Counted from the stretch's first letter, positions 19,368-29,321 are shown. The stretch: 64,000 bases of DNA from Verrucomicrobiota bacterium (GCA_021772635.1 JAJFLP010000016.1:57921-121920); one strand, 5' to 3'. Notes: generated from the sequence alone by a model not told the origin. Numbers and translations are program-made.

Positions 19368-19799
19368 AATCGACTAATTCATTCCCTTGGCTAACTCTCA
19401 CTGACTGGATCGATTCTGGTTATATAGTCAGCCGAATAATTAGTTCGGGTTAGACCCTATGTCAAATAATAATTCTCACAAGAGAAACTTGCTGATTGTC
19501 TATCAGTGCGACAATGTCATTGACCTACGAAGACGGCGAAAGAGTCGATTTCAGTTTGCACTCTGCACGCTCCTTCTGGAACCAAAAGTTGACTTGTGTG
19601 TCCTAGTATTTGTCGTAATTTGGGCGTGTCGATTTGGTACGGCGTTGGACTTCGCGCTCCGGTGTGTTATTGGTCCTGATCTCAACGAAACACGCCGAAA
19701 AGTGCAGTCCAACCGGGCATACCCACAGCAAGGGGAGTTGAGCAAATTCAATAGAACGATTTTTTTTTAGGCTAAAAATAAATAGAGGAAGTTAGGATT
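19368..19799. other. intergenic gap between divergent transporter and moxR
   Basis: 432 bases. A 103-codon frame (19459-19770) is open but resembles no family and lacks a ribosome site, so I do not call it. A GAGGAAG...AGGA stretch just before 19800 is the moxR ribosome site. Promoters for both divergent genes should lie here. Confidence 0.5.
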
Positions 19800-20822
19800 A
19801 TGCAGCACGCGGATATTCAGGAACTTCAGAACGAAATAAAAGCAGCATCTTCATTCGTCCAAACCCTAAAGATAGAAATCGGCCGTTTTATTGTCGGCCA
19901 AGATCATTTGATTGATCGGTTACTCGTCGGGCTGGTCGCGAACGGACACATCCTGGTTGAAGGTGTCCCCGGATTGGCGAAGACTATGGCGATCAATATT
20001 TTGTCGCAAGCGATTGGTTGCGATTTCTCTCGAATTCAGTTTACACCTGATCTTTTACCGGCGGACGTAATCGGTACGACAATTTATAACCCGAAAGAGC
20101 ACACGTTTTCCGTGAAGAAAGGCCCGGTCTTTGCCAATGTCGTACTCGCAGATGAAATAAATAGAGCCCCTGCAAAAGTCCAAAGCGCCCTGCTGGAGGC
20201 TATGCAGGAACGTCAAGTGACAATTGGCGGCAATACATTGACGTTGCCGCACCCATTTCTCGTGATGGCGACTCAGAATCCGATGGAGCAGGAAGGAACA
20301 TACCCGCTTCCCGAAGCGCAGGTTGACCGATTTATGCTGAAGCTCGAGCTTGATTACCCATCTCGTGCAGAGGAGCGGGTCATACTTGAGCGTATGGCAC
20401 ATCCAGAGGTCACAGCGCGGGCTACTGCTGTGATATCCGTGGATGAAATCGTGAAGGCACGAGACTGGGTCGATAAGGTCTATCTCGACGAAAAAATCGC
20501 GGACTATATACTCGATATCGTATTTGCCACACGGAACGACAAACGCGACCAAATGTCGTCGCGCCAATCAGAAGCACAACTCGACGAGTTCTCCAGTTTG
20601 ATTCAATACGGAGCATCCCCGCGTGCAACTATCAGTATGGCGATCGCTGCCAAGGCAGTTGCGTTCCTCGAGGGTAGGGCCTATGTGGTTCCGCAGGACG
20701 TAAAGGAAATAACGCCTGATATTCTTCGTCACCGTATTGTTCCCACGTACGAGGCGGAAGCCGAGAACTTAACAACTTCAGATTTAATTAAGAAACTGTT
20801 AGACGAACTTAGAACACCGTAA
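19800..20822 (+). CDS. MoxR-type AAA+ ATPase
   Basis: A 340-residue AAA+ chaperone-like ATPase, first gene of a MoxR-DUF58-Bat operon. Walker A is GVPGLAKT, Walker B is VVLADEINRAP, sensor 1 lies in LVMATQNPMEQEG, and the arginine-rich lid SPRATISMAIAAKA follows. MoxR proteins act with VWA proteins to mature or regulate envelope or metal-containing complexes. AGGA lies upstream of the ATG. The next gene (DUF58) begins 134 bases later. Confidence 0.95.
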   Translation: MQHADIQELQNEIKAASSFVQTLKIEIGRFIVGQDHLIDRLLVGLVANGHILVEGVPGLAKTMAINILSQAIGCDFSRIQFTPDLLPADVIGTTIYNPKEHTFSVKKGPVFANVVLADEINRAPAKVQSALLEAMQERQVTIGGNTLTLPHPFLVMATQNPMEQEGTYPLPEAQVDRFMLKLELDYPSRAEERVILERMAHPEVTARATAVISVDEIVKARDWVDKVYLDEKIADYILDIVFATRNDKRDQMSSRQSEAQLDEFSSLIQYGASPRATISMAIAAKAVAFLEGRAYVVPQDVKEITPDILRHRIVPTYEAEAENLTTSDLIKKLLDELRTP

Positions 20823-20889
20823 CCATGTAAGGTTCAGTGCTTTAATGGTTAAAAAAGAAAGCCTAGCCGTGGTTTCTGATGCTCAGGTT

Positions 20890-20951
20890 TCGAACTTCTG
20901 AACCCCTGAACCTTTGAACCTTTGAACCCCTAAACCTTTGAACCCCTAAAC
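20890..20951. repeat. 8-bp tandem repeat array
   Basis: Almost eight head-to-tail copies of an 8-base unit with consensus (C/T)T(G/A)AACC(C/T), for example CTGAACCC, CTGAACCT, TTGAACCT, CTAAACCT. The array stops five bases before the ATG of the DUF58 gene, where a ribosome binding site would be expected. A unit of 8 keeps no reading frame. Confidence 0.85.
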
Positions 20952-20956
20952 GTTTT

Positions 20957-21832
20957 ATGCTAACCAAAGATCTAATTGCGAAAGTTCGAAAGATTGAGAT
21001 TCGTACCCGCAGAATCGTTGACGAACTCACCGGCGGCGCGTATCACAGCGTGTTTAAGGGCAAAGGAATGGAGTTCAACGAAGTTCGAGAGTATATCCCA
21101 GGTGACGATGTGCGGGCGATTGATTGGAATGTCACTGCGCGGACTGGGCAGCCGCACATAAAGAAGTTCGTAGAGGAACGGGAGTTGACGGTTTTTCTCT
21201 TGGTTGATGTCTCCGGTTCCGGAGATTTCGGGAGTATCGGTCAGCGAAAAAATGAGTTGGCGGCGGAGCTCGCGGCGTTGCTCGCGTTTAACGCTATCCG
21301 GAATAACGATCAGGTTGGTTTACTTCTGTTTTCCGATCAGGATGAACTGCATTTGCCTCCCCGAAAAGGTCGAGGTCACGTACTGCGATTGATCAGGGAA
21401 CTTCTCGCATACGATCGACAAAGCAAGAAAACCGACATCCGGAAGGCCTTGGAAACATTCATGCGAGTTACGCATAGACGCACGGTTGTATTTGTTATAA
21501 GTGATTTCATTGACGAAGGATTTTATCAGGCGATGGCGATCGCGAATAAGAAGCATGATCTAATTGCAATTCGGATTTTGGATAAACTGGAACTGGGAAT
21601 ACCGTCCGCCGGATACATCGAACTTGAGGACGCCGAGACCGGCGAATCTCTCACATTCCCCTCCTTACGTCAATCGAATCGACGGAGTTTTGCCGTCAAC
21701 AGCTGGTCGCAGCATCAGCAGGTGACAGACATCTGTAGTAGAGCCGGCGTCGATCTTATCGATATCTCTAACGGCGAGGACTACGTGCAACCGTTGATGC
21801 AATTTTTCCGCAAACGGGAAAAGCGGAGATAG
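20957..21832 (+). CDS. DUF58 domain protein of MoxR/Bat operon
   Basis: A 291-residue cytosolic protein. The DUF58 core is clear: FKGKGMEFNEVREYIPGDDVR-IDW at about residues 35-60, then a VWA-like fold with DVSGSG and VFVISDFIDEGF. DUF58 proteins are standard partners of MoxR and Bat proteins. No ribosome site is visible before the ATG; an 8-bp tandem repeat occupies that place. The next gene follows after 80 bases. Confidence 0.93.
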   Translation: MLTKDLIAKVRKIEIRTRRIVDELTGGAYHSVFKGKGMEFNEVREYIPGDDVRAIDWNVTARTGQPHIKKFVEERELTVFLLVDVSGSGDFGSIGQRKNELAAELAALLAFNAIRNNDQVGLLLFSDQDELHLPPRKGRGHVLRLIRELLAYDRQSKKTDIRKALETFMRVTHRRTVVFVISDFIDEGFYQAMAIANKKHDLIAIRILDKLELGIPSAGYIELEDAETGESLTFPSLRQSNRRSFAVNSWSQHQQVTDICSRAGVDLIDISNGEDYVQPLMQFFRKREKRR

Positions 21833-21912
21833 CGACGGCAAGCAGTCTGCCATCAAACACGAAAATTTCGATCCTCTCTACCGCGAAAGCTAATCTTAGA
21901 GCAAAGGACTGC

Positions 21913-22938
21913 ATGCAGTCTAATACGACACTCATGACGAAGAATAACAACAGACTCGCACTGATCGCCGTCGCACTTACCGTTATACTTATTCTCGGAG
22001 TCGCCGGTGCTTTCTGGTACACATGGAAGACAGACCCGAAAGTTGTGATCGCAGATCGAAAATCTTCGCCCGAAACGATTCACATTGGCGACGTGATCGG
22101 TCTTGAAGTTGTATTAGAGCTACCGTGGTATCGTCGAGTAACCGGCCCGTTAGCGTTCGAGCCCCCGGACGGGCTTCAAGTACTGACCAGCATGAAACCA
22201 CGGTTTTCGCGCTTACGCTTCGGTAAATGGCGGTGGGTCTCTGTTCTAGAGCTTCAGGCGTACGATCTGGGCCCGTTCAAAGATCTGACCGCGACAATCG
22301 AATTAACGCCAGACCGCAACAACGAGAATGGGACACTTACAGTCGAACTCCCAGATATTTCGCCTACTTCTCAGCTTGATGACAGTGAGTCGAGCCTCGC
22401 GATGGCATCGGAGCTTACAGAGGATTTTTTGAACCGTTCGCGGCCGATGCCACGGTGGTGGCTGATAGCCGGTATTCTCGCCGCGATTGTCGCGTTCACG
22501 CTCTGGATGATGAGACGCCGCCAAACAGTGCGGGAACCGGAGGCGCCGAAACCATGGGTCGTTGCGGAGAAGGAATTATTTGAGCTCCAGGAGAAACTTC
22601 CGTTACCGGCGGCGACGGTGTTTGTACATCTAACAGACATAGTCAGGCAGTATATTGAAGCGGTCTACGACCTCCCTGCGACCGAGACCACGACTCAAGA
22701 GTTTCTGCTGCAGATCAAGCGTGATCATCATAGTGCGTTGACAGCGAGTCACGGTTTACTCTTGACAGACTTTTTGACCGCGGCGGATATGGTAAAATTC
22801 GCTCGGCTCGATGCGAGTCATGGTCAAATCGAAGATGCCCTCAACAAAGCCAAGCGTTTCGTAATCGAAACCTCAGACGAGATCATAAAATCGAATGCAA
22901 CGTCCCCCGGACAAGCCGAAAGCACAGCATTGGCCTGA
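21913..22938 (+). CDS. DUF4381-like membrane protein of Bat operon
   Basis: A 341-residue protein with two membrane helices, about residues 15-38 (LALIAVALTVILILGVAGAFWY) and 178-197 (WWLIAGILAAIVAFTLWMM), and a periplasmic beta-rich segment between. The cytosolic C-terminus contains AATVFVHLTDIVRQYIEAVYDLPA and the pattern TTTQEFLLQI, as in the small Bat-operon proteins grouped as DUF4381. A second Met eight codons in is an alternative start. The TGA stop is formed by the left end of a MITE (CCTGA), so the C-terminus may have been remodelled. Confidence 0.8.
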   Translation: MQSNTTLMTKNNNRLALIAVALTVILILGVAGAFWYTWKTDPKVVIADRKSSPETIHIGDVIGLEVVLELPWYRRVTGPLAFEPPDGLQVLTSMKPRFSRLRFGKWRWVSVLELQAYDLGPFKDLTATIELTPDRNNENGTLTVELPDISPTSQLDDSESSLAMASELTEDFLNRSRPMPRWWLIAGILAAIVAFTLWMMRRRQTVREPEAPKPWVVAEKELFELQEKLPLPAATVFVHLTDIVRQYIEAVYDLPATETTTQEFLLQIKRDHHSALTASHGLLLTDFLTAADMVKFARLDASHGQIEDALNKAKRFVIETSDEIIKSNATSPGQAESTALA

Positions 22939-23112
22939 TTCATTCATCCGGTTTCGTTGCGAGAGTGGATAGCTTGCTTTAGATCAACGAGTTGTGAAGG
23001 TTTTGAGGGCGACGTAATAGTGAACTAATACAAGGTCTCAGGTTCTTTATAACTCATTTAGGTGAAGCAAGATATACGCTTGCAGTAGAAACCGGATGAA
23101 TTAGTCAGGCTA
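22931..23112. mobile_element. MITE family C, copy 3, inside the bat operon
   Basis: The termini GGCCTGATTCATTCATCCGG and CCGGATGAATTAGTCAGGCTA (right end, first 20 bases CCGGATGAATTAGTCAGGCT) form inverted repeats. The core matches copies at 11745 and 41686 (TTCTTTATAACTCATTTAG). It fills the entire gap between two operon genes: its left end carries the TGA of the upstream gene and its right end lies five bases before the ATG of batA. Confidence 0.85.
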
Positions 23113-23117
23113 GTACC

Positions 23118-24182
23118 ATGATACATAGAATATTCGAGAAAACGTCAGTCTATATTGAAACGCCGTGGTTTCTAATCCTGTTGCCGATACTGATAATTGT
23201 TCTGATCAGAGGCGTGATGAAGCGGCCTCCGTCACTGGTCATAGGTGCCCTCAGGCCGTATGCCCTGTCGATTTCCCAGAAACAGATGATTTTCTCGCCG
23301 GTGAGGATCCCTTTACTCTTGGAAGGCATCGGAATGTTATGTCTAATCATCGCACTAATAAGACCGCAGCATGGAGTGGAGGAAACGATTCGGCGGACTG
23401 AGGGGATTGATATTATGCTGGCCCTTGATGTTTCCGGCAGTATGCAAGCGTATGATATCCCGAGCGCGGTCTCGGACAAGAACACGGTCGTCAGATTACT
23501 GAACTCCGGGCAGCTGAAGCCCCGAATCGACGTTGCCAAAGAGGAGGTGAAGAACTTCATTGACAAGCGCCCGAATGATCGTATCGGGGTACTTGGGTTT
23601 GCCGCTAATACGTATACGGTTTGTCCTCCCACACTGGACCATGAGTTTCTAAAGAGCCATCTCGATCGACTCGAGGCTGGGATACTCCCTGACGGCACAG
23701 GAATAGCTGCGCCGATCGCCAACTCAACCACCCGTCTTAAGGATTCCAAGGCTAAACGAAGGGTACTCGTACTGTTTACGGACGGTGACAACAATGTTGA
23801 TGCAAAGATAACTCCGCAGCAAGCCTCTAAGATTGCCCGGATGTTTGATGTGATAATTCATACTGTCGGCATAGGGAGTGACCGGGCATTCGTCGTTCGC
23901 AAAGGGTTTTTCGGAAACCAAATGCTTAATGTCCAGGATAATTTTAATCGTGAGTTACTGGAGGATATCTCAGCCGAAACGAAAGGTCGGTATTTCGCCG
24001 CGAGGGACGGCGATGGATTGCGGCAGGTAATGACCGAAATCGATAGCCTCGAAAAAACAAATATCGAACAACCAACGTATATCGATTACAAAGAATTATA
24101 TAGAAACTGGTTAACTTGGGGACTCAGCTTGATTGCTCTCGGCGCAATTTTGGAGCATACAATCTGCCTTAGGGTGCCTTAA
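23118..24182 (+). CDS. batA: BatA-like VWA membrane protein
   Basis: 354 residues. Two N-terminal membrane helices (about 18-35 and 72-88), a VWA domain at about 98-300 with an intact MIDAS (DVSGSMQ, then the DGTG loop and FTDGDNN), and a C-terminal helix (LTWGLSLIALGAILEHTI). BatA proteins belong to the Bacteroides aerotolerance group and form membrane complexes with BatB-E and MoxR. The leader is provided by a MITE and shows no ribosome site. No Bat function is proved by sequence alone. Confidence 0.88.
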   Translation: MIHRIFEKTSVYIETPWFLILLPILIIVLIRGVMKRPPSLVIGALRPYALSISQKQMIFSPVRIPLLLEGIGMLCLIIALIRPQHGVEETIRRTEGIDIMLALDVSGSMQAYDIPSAVSDKNTVVRLLNSGQLKPRIDVAKEEVKNFIDKRPNDRIGVLGFAANTYTVCPPTLDHEFLKSHLDRLEAGILPDGTGIAAPIANSTTRLKDSKAKRRVLVLFTDGDNNVDAKITPQQASKIARMFDVIIHTVGIGSDRAFVVRKGFFGNQMLNVQDNFNRELLEDISAETKGRYFAARDGDGLRQVMTEIDSLEKTNIEQPTYIDYKELYRNWLTWGLSLIALGAILEHTICLRVP

Positions 24183-24207
24183 CCACCCTATCTATTTGGA
24201 CTGTCTG

Positions 24208-24223
24208 CGGTCCTTTTGGACCG
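24208..24223. terminator. short hairpin after batA
   Basis: CGGTCC-TTTT-GGACCG, a six-base-pair stem with a four-base loop, 25 bases after the batA stop. No T-run follows, so it is more likely an mRNA-stabilising or repeat-derived hairpin than a full terminator. Confidence 0.35.
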
Positions 24224-24369
24224 TTAGGGAGCACTCTCTTTGTTCGATCGGACGACCTAAAATTAAGAAGATATACCCAACGCACTCAGGATTTCGAAAT
24301 TTTGTTCGGAATGACTTGGGTGACTAATCTAAAGACATTCAAAAAATTTAACTGCTTGCAGTTTACATC

Positions 24370-26739
24370 ATGCGTTTTCTCAATCCTGATTTATTTTTAC
24401 ATCTACTATGGCTCTTCCCGGCGCTCGTTTCCGTCATGTATCTCGGGAAGGTCTTACGCCGGAAAAAGGTCGCTATGTTCGCGTCGGACGCGAAATTGGC
24501 GGCAATTCTGACTGAAAACGTGTCGCATGTCCGTAGACGAATCCGCGAATCGCTTTTACTCGTTGGGTGTTTTTCGTTGATCGTTGCCCTCGCCGGGCCG
24601 TACTGGGGAAGTAAACTGGTAAAGCGTCCGATCAGCAGCCGCGATGTTTTGGTCGTAATGGACACGTCGCGCAGTATGTTGGCTGCCGATATCTCGCCGT
24701 CTCGCTTAAAGCACGCGAAATGGTTCGTACGCAACCTCTTGGAACAAACCCCCGGAGATCGATACGGACTAATTGCATTCGCCGGGGACGCGTTTCTCGA
24801 ATGTCCGTTAACTCAGGATCGTAATGGGTTTTTGTTGTTTCTTAATGACGTGAATACGGATACAATCCCCGTAGGCGGAACTAATATCGAGCTGGCGCTC
24901 GAAACGGCGCTGTCCGCATTCAAGGCAGCAGAAGGCAGCCATCGCGCGATCGTACTCATTACCGATGGTGACGAACTACAGGGTGATTCGAGTGCTGTAC
25001 TCGGGGAGCTACGGACGCGGAATATACCGGTGTTCGTTGTCGGGATCGGAGATCCTAAGATCGGGAGTTTTATTCAAATCGAGGGGAACAAATTTGTGAC
25101 CGACAGGAGCGGAAACCGTATAAAGAGCAAGCTCAACGAATCATCTCTTCGCAGAATCGCGGAGTCTGTCGGCGGAACTTATGTTCACTCAACAGTTGTT
25201 CATGACGGGCTTAAGCATATCGTTGACAAAGTAAAGTCGCTCGTGCCCGAAGATCAGGAAGAGAATTCGGTTTCACGGCCGATTGAGCGCTATCAAATTC
25301 CACTTTTTCTTGGAGTCATCTGTTTCCTTATCCGAATGGTGTTGGGCGAGAGAAAACCGCGCCAGTATTCCGACGCTGCCGTACCGAAACGAAAGATAGC
25401 CGCGGCCAATGCAGTAATGCCTTTCGTGATCGTTTTCTTATCCGTATCGCAAGCGACAATTTCTCCAGCTCTCGGACAAGGAGGCGTCTCCGATAACGAT
25501 GTTGAACGATCCGAAAATCAGGATCCCCAAGCTGAGCAATCTTATTCCATTGATCCTCGGTTGTTCGGACCGGCCGATAGTTCTCACAACGCCGCAGGTC
25601 CATCACCCGGCGGGCCCGGAAGCTTCCTTGATACAGGAGGTGTCAGCGATGAGAAATCAAAGATGATACGCGAATCGATCGAGAGCATTCAGAATAGACT
25701 TGAGAGCACTGACGACCGTTCGGAAGAGGCGTACTTACGTTATAACCTTGGTGTCAATTACCAGTTGCTCGGGCAACGGGAAAAGGCGTTGCAGGAGTAT
25801 AATGATGCCCTGGATGCCGGCCACGATTCACCCGAGCTCCAGGGTGTAACCTATCAGAATTTGGGTGTGCTTAAACATGAGGCATCAAGAGAGAAAATAT
25901 CGTCTGACCCCGACAGTGCCCTCGGCGACTTGAATGAGGCCCGCGGGTATTACAGGGAGGCGATGCGAGCGTACCCGGAGCTAGAGAAAATCGGGATCAA
26001 TCAGGAATTGGCGCTTCGTGATATGGAGTTGATTGAAGAGATGAAAAAATTAAAAGAGCAACTCAAAAACCTGCAGGATCAGGCGAGCGAAGCGGCTGAG
26101 GAGGCGCATGAACAACAGGCTGAGGCAAATCAGACTGAGGATTCTACCGGGAAACAAGAACAACAAAAAGAGGCGCAGTCAAAAACGCAACAGGCCGAAT
26201 CTGCTGCACGTGACTTGGAACAGGCCGCTCGTGATCTTGGCCAGGAACAGGCCGCGGATTGGGTTAAGCAGGCTGCAGATAAATTAGATGAGGCCCAGAA
26301 AGAACAGGAACAGGCAATGTCACCCGCAGGTGAAGACAAAAATGGCGAACAGGATGATCACGGTAAGAGCGCCGAAGAACTGATACGCCAGGCGCTGGAG
26401 CAGCTGGGGGGAAAGCCGCAAGAGAAAGAAAACGAGGAAAGCGATTCAGGCGAGCAGCAACAGGCGCAGGCGGCACAAGATGATTCAGAGAAAGACCCCG
26501 GCGACGAGGAAAAAAAGGACGATGATCCTACACCGGATCAGGAAAACACGGCTGACGCCGCCAAAGATGGGCAAAAGGGTGAAAGCCAGGATAACGGAAA
26601 CAGTTTAGAAAATCTAGATAAATTACAGGCCCTTAGTATTTTAGAGGCGCTTCAGGATCAGGAGCGAGATTTGAAGAAAGAGCTCAAGGAGCTCAGCAAA
26701 CAGCGTACCCCTGCCAGGGATGTCGATAAAAACTGGTGA
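24370..26739 (+). CDS. BatB-BatC fusion: VWA membrane protein with TPRs and Gln/Glu-rich tail
   Basis: 789 residues. N-terminal helices (about 6-20 and 57-75), VWA domain at about 92-300 with MIDAS DTSRSML and ITDGDE, further helices near 305-320 and 350-368, then TPRs at about 445-530 (YNLGVNYQLLGQREKALQEYNDALDAG; YQNLGVLKHEASRE) and a long Glu/Gln/Ala-rich coiled tail. Separate batB and batC genes are usual, so this is a fusion of the two. A REP-like ACTGCTTGCAGT palindrome overlaps the leader just before the ATG. It overlaps the possible GTG start of the next frame by four bases. Confidence 0.88.
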   Translation: MRFLNPDLFLHLLWLFPALVSVMYLGKVLRRKKVAMFASDAKLAAILTENVSHVRRRIRESLLLVGCFSLIVALAGPYWGSKLVKRPISSRDVLVVMDTSRSMLAADISPSRLKHAKWFVRNLLEQTPGDRYGLIAFAGDAFLECPLTQDRNGFLLFLNDVNTDTIPVGGTNIELALETALSAFKAAEGSHRAIVLITDGDELQGDSSAVLGELRTRNIPVFVVGIGDPKIGSFIQIEGNKFVTDRSGNRIKSKLNESSLRRIAESVGGTYVHSTVVHDGLKHIVDKVKSLVPEDQEENSVSRPIERYQIPLFLGVICFLIRMVLGERKPRQYSDAAVPKRKIAAANAVMPFVIVFLSVSQATISPALGQGGVSDNDVERSENQDPQAEQSYSIDPRLFGPADSSHNAAGPSPGGPGSFLDTGGVSDEKSKMIRESIESIQNRLESTDDRSEEAYLRYNLGVNYQLLGQREKALQEYNDALDAGHDSPELQGVTYQNLGVLKHEASREKISSDPDSALGDLNEARGYYREAMRAYPELEKIGINQELALRDMELIEEMKKLKEQLKNLQDQASEAAEEAHEQQAEANQTEDSTGKQEQQKEAQSKTQQAESAARDLEQAARDLGQEQAADWVKQAADKLDEAQKEQEQAMSPAGEDKNGEQDDHGKSAEELIRQALEQLGGKPQEKENEESDSGEQQQAQAAQDDSEKDPGDEEKKDDDPTPDQENTADAAKDGQKGESQDNGNSLENLDKLQALSILEALQDQERDLKKELKELSKQRTPARDVDKNW

Positions 26740-26786
26740 CCCGGATCTTTAGAAAATTGGACTGCTGGCAGTCGAAAGTGATTCTT

Positions 26787-29321
26787 ATGAAGACAAAATT
26801 TTGGACAACTTATTTAATCGTGGGGTTATTACCGTTGATATCGTCAGCCGGTGTAACCGTGGCTGTGTCGCCTAATCCCATTTTCGTTGGAGAGCGCGGG
26901 GCATTCGAAATCGTATCGTCGGATGGAAAGCCCGAATTACTGTCGTATCCGGAGGTCGACGGGGTCACGTGGATTAAAGGGGCCCCGCAAACCAGTATTC
27001 AAATCAGAAACTTTGATCGGACAGATAAACTTTCCTACTTCTTCACCCCCACAAAACCCGGAACGATTACGATTCCATCGGCCCAGATAAAGGTCGATGA
27101 CAGAGTACTTCGATCAAAACCGATACAATTAACCGTACAACAACGCCAGTTTCAGGATAATAACAATACGGCAACTCTGGACGATCTGATCTTTCTGAAG
27201 GTGACCTACGACGAACAGCCCGCCCCTCCCGAAACGATTTACCTTGGGCAGGAAATTACGATAAATATCACTTTGTTCGTCGATCAAAGGCTGCAGCTCT
27301 ATACCGATAAATTTAACCAGGCACAAAGCTTCACGAACCCCGAGAATTATTTTCCGGAGGTCAGTATTGAGAATGCTGTATTCCACGATTACTCCGAGCA
27401 GAACAAGTATAATAATAAGTTCTATTACCGTGATGGGCAGTCACAGATCATCGACGGGAAGAGATACCAGGTTTATTCCTACTGGACAAGCGTCGCTGGC
27501 GTCGAGGTTGGTTTGCTGGACGGGGTTATAGAACACACCGTCCCAATCGTTGACGCCAGCCGCGAGAGCCGACGGCGTCGCAGCGCAATGGACGATTTTT
27601 TCAACGACGACTTTTTCAGAATGACCGGGCGCGGACGAGGGAAGAAAATATTTACCCATACCGTGCAAACCAGCATCCCTGCAATCGCGGTTACTTCCAT
27701 CCCGAATGACACCAGCACAGAAGGACACTATCTGGGTTTAATTGGAAGCTGGGCAACGACGCTAAAACTAGATAAGCCGGTCGTTAAGGTCGGCGAGGAC
27801 GCGACTTTAACCCTTGAGGTAACGGGGAAGGGGAATATTGCGACATTGTCCGCACCGGATTTGGAACTGCCCGGGTTCAGAATTTATCCACCTGAAATCA
27901 CGCGCGAAAGCGCCGGGAATTCACGAGGTGTGGTTAGTTGGGTCATCATTCCGCTAAATGCCGACGCGCAATTACCGAAGCTGGTTTTTAAGACATTTGA
28001 TGCCGACGCAGGCGTGTTTCTTTCCAACGAATTCAAGCCGGACCTGGTCATTAAACCTGCGGAGACTGCAACCGAAGCGGGTGTGATTGTGGAGGATTAC
28101 GGGACTCGCCAAATTGATCAGTTGCAACCGTCGCGCGAGCTTCATCGAGCAAGTGATATTCTTTATATTAAGAAAAAATCGGGGAGATATATCCAATTGC
28201 CGCTGTGGAAGAATATCGGGGCAACGCTCTCGGTCGTCGGTGTCGCCGGGCCGGTTGCCTACGTCTGCGTACTTCTATTAACAATTCGCAGGAAGAAATT
28301 GCATGGCAACGTCTTGGTTCGACGGCGGCGTGACGCCGGCCGGAATCGTGCCCGGGTTTTCAAGGCACTAAGCAGCGCATCACCGGATGAACTCCCGAAT
28401 GTAATTCGTGATGAGTTGAATCCATACCTCTTCGCGATGATGGACCTACCGCCCGGTGCGACGCTGGCGGAGCTTTTAGACAAACTCAACGACCCAGAAC
28501 TCGCGGATATGCTGAAGCAGGCAGAGGCGGGCGGGTTTATGCCCATGAATTCTGCCCGGATCGACGCCGGAACTTTGATAAAGAAAGTTAAGAAACTCGC
28601 GCTGGTATTAATTTCATTTTTTGTTTGTGGATTTGCGTACAGTCAAGAGCCCTTCGACCAAGCTGCCGCGGCATATGACGACGGTCGACTTGACGAGGCT
28701 GAGGAAATATATAAGAGTCTATGGAAGTCCGGATTCGGTAACGCGAATACCCTTTATAATCTCGGTAACTGCTCGTATCGAAAAGGTGAATACGGGCAGG
28801 CTATCGTATACTACGAGCGCGCACGCCGCCTCGCTCCGCGAGACTCCGATATTCTGGAGAACCTGAATTTCGTACGTGGTCAACTCAGCCTTCCCCCTGT
28901 GCCGCTGAGAGACACGCCAACAGCTGTTTTTCAATCGGTTCGCGATCAACTGCGTCCGGATCAGTGGTTACTTTTAGGGGCCGGCAATTGGGGTTTATTT
29001 TGGATAGTTCTGTGTGTCAGCCGTTGGCGGGGGCGTTCCCAGCGAATCGTCCCGATTGTCGTTATCGTCATGTTTATCGCGTCTATATGGTGCTATTTTG
29101 ATCAATTCAGGAGTACGTATCGATCCAACCAGGCTGTAGTCGTTACTCAGGACACGCCGTTATATCGTCTCCCGGCCCAAAACGGAGAGGATAAAGCAAA
29201 GTCCGTTCTGGACTCGGGCGAGTACGTATCACTTGTCGAGCAACGCCCGGAATGGAGCCGAATACGAATCGATCAAGCGGAAGGATGGGTAAAGAACTCA
29301 TCCATCGAAACGATTTGGTAG
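26787..29321 (+). CDS. BatD-BatE fusion: BatD domain, TPR and SH3
   Basis: 844 residues from the chosen start. The ATG at 26787 is preferred over a GTG at 26736 because it begins a proper signal peptide (MKTKFWTTYLIVGLLPLISSAG). The BatD part (about 20-430) has beta-sandwich repeats such as VFVGERGAFEI-like and KPVVKVGEDATLTLEVTGKGN. A membrane helix follows (about 475-495). A second hydrophobic stretch (LALVLISFFVCGFAYS) precedes TPRs (FDQAAAAYDDGRLDEAEEIY; NLGNCSYRKGEYGQAIVYYE). Two more helices and a C-terminal bacterial SH3 domain (GEYVSLVEQRPEWSRIRID) complete a BatE-like part. The internal signal-like segment marks the fusion point. Confidence 0.88.
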   Translation: MKTKFWTTYLIVGLLPLISSAGVTVAVSPNPIFVGERGAFEIVSSDGKPELLSYPEVDGVTWIKGAPQTSIQIRNFDRTDKLSYFFTPTKPGTITIPSAQIKVDDRVLRSKPIQLTVQQRQFQDNNNTATLDDLIFLKVTYDEQPAPPETIYLGQEITINITLFVDQRLQLYTDKFNQAQSFTNPENYFPEVSIENAVFHDYSEQNKYNNKFYYRDGQSQIIDGKRYQVYSYWTSVAGVEVGLLDGVIEHTVPIVDASRESRRRRSAMDDFFNDDFFRMTGRGRGKKIFTHTVQTSIPAIAVTSIPNDTSTEGHYLGLIGSWATTLKLDKPVVKVGEDATLTLEVTGKGNIATLSAPDLELPGFRIYPPEITRESAGNSRGVVSWVIIPLNADAQLPKLVFKTFDADAGVFLSNEFKPDLVIKPAETATEAGVIVEDYGTRQIDQLQPSRELHRASDILYIKKKSGRYIQLPLWKNIGATLSVVGVAGPVAYVCVLLLTIRRKKLHGNVLVRRRRDAGRNRARVFKALSSASPDELPNVIRDELNPYLFAMMDLPPGATLAELLDKLNDPELADMLKQAEAGGFMPMNSARIDAGTLIKKVKKLALVLISFFVCGFAYSQEPFDQAAAAYDDGRLDEAEEIYKSLWKSGFGNANTLYNLGNCSYRKGEYGQAIVYYERARRLAPRDSDILENLNFVRGQLSLPPVPLRDTPTAVFQSVRDQLRPDQWLLLGAGNWGLFWIVLCVSRWRGRSQRIVPIVVIVMFIASIWCYFDQFRSTYRSNQAVVVTQDTPLYRLPAQNGEDKAKSVLDSGEYVSLVEQRPEWSRIRIDQAEGWVKNSSIETIW

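Noticed and set aside
19459..19770. 103-codon frame before moxR
   Set aside because: No recognisable similarity, Arg/Cys-rich with no clear ribosome site; likely chance.
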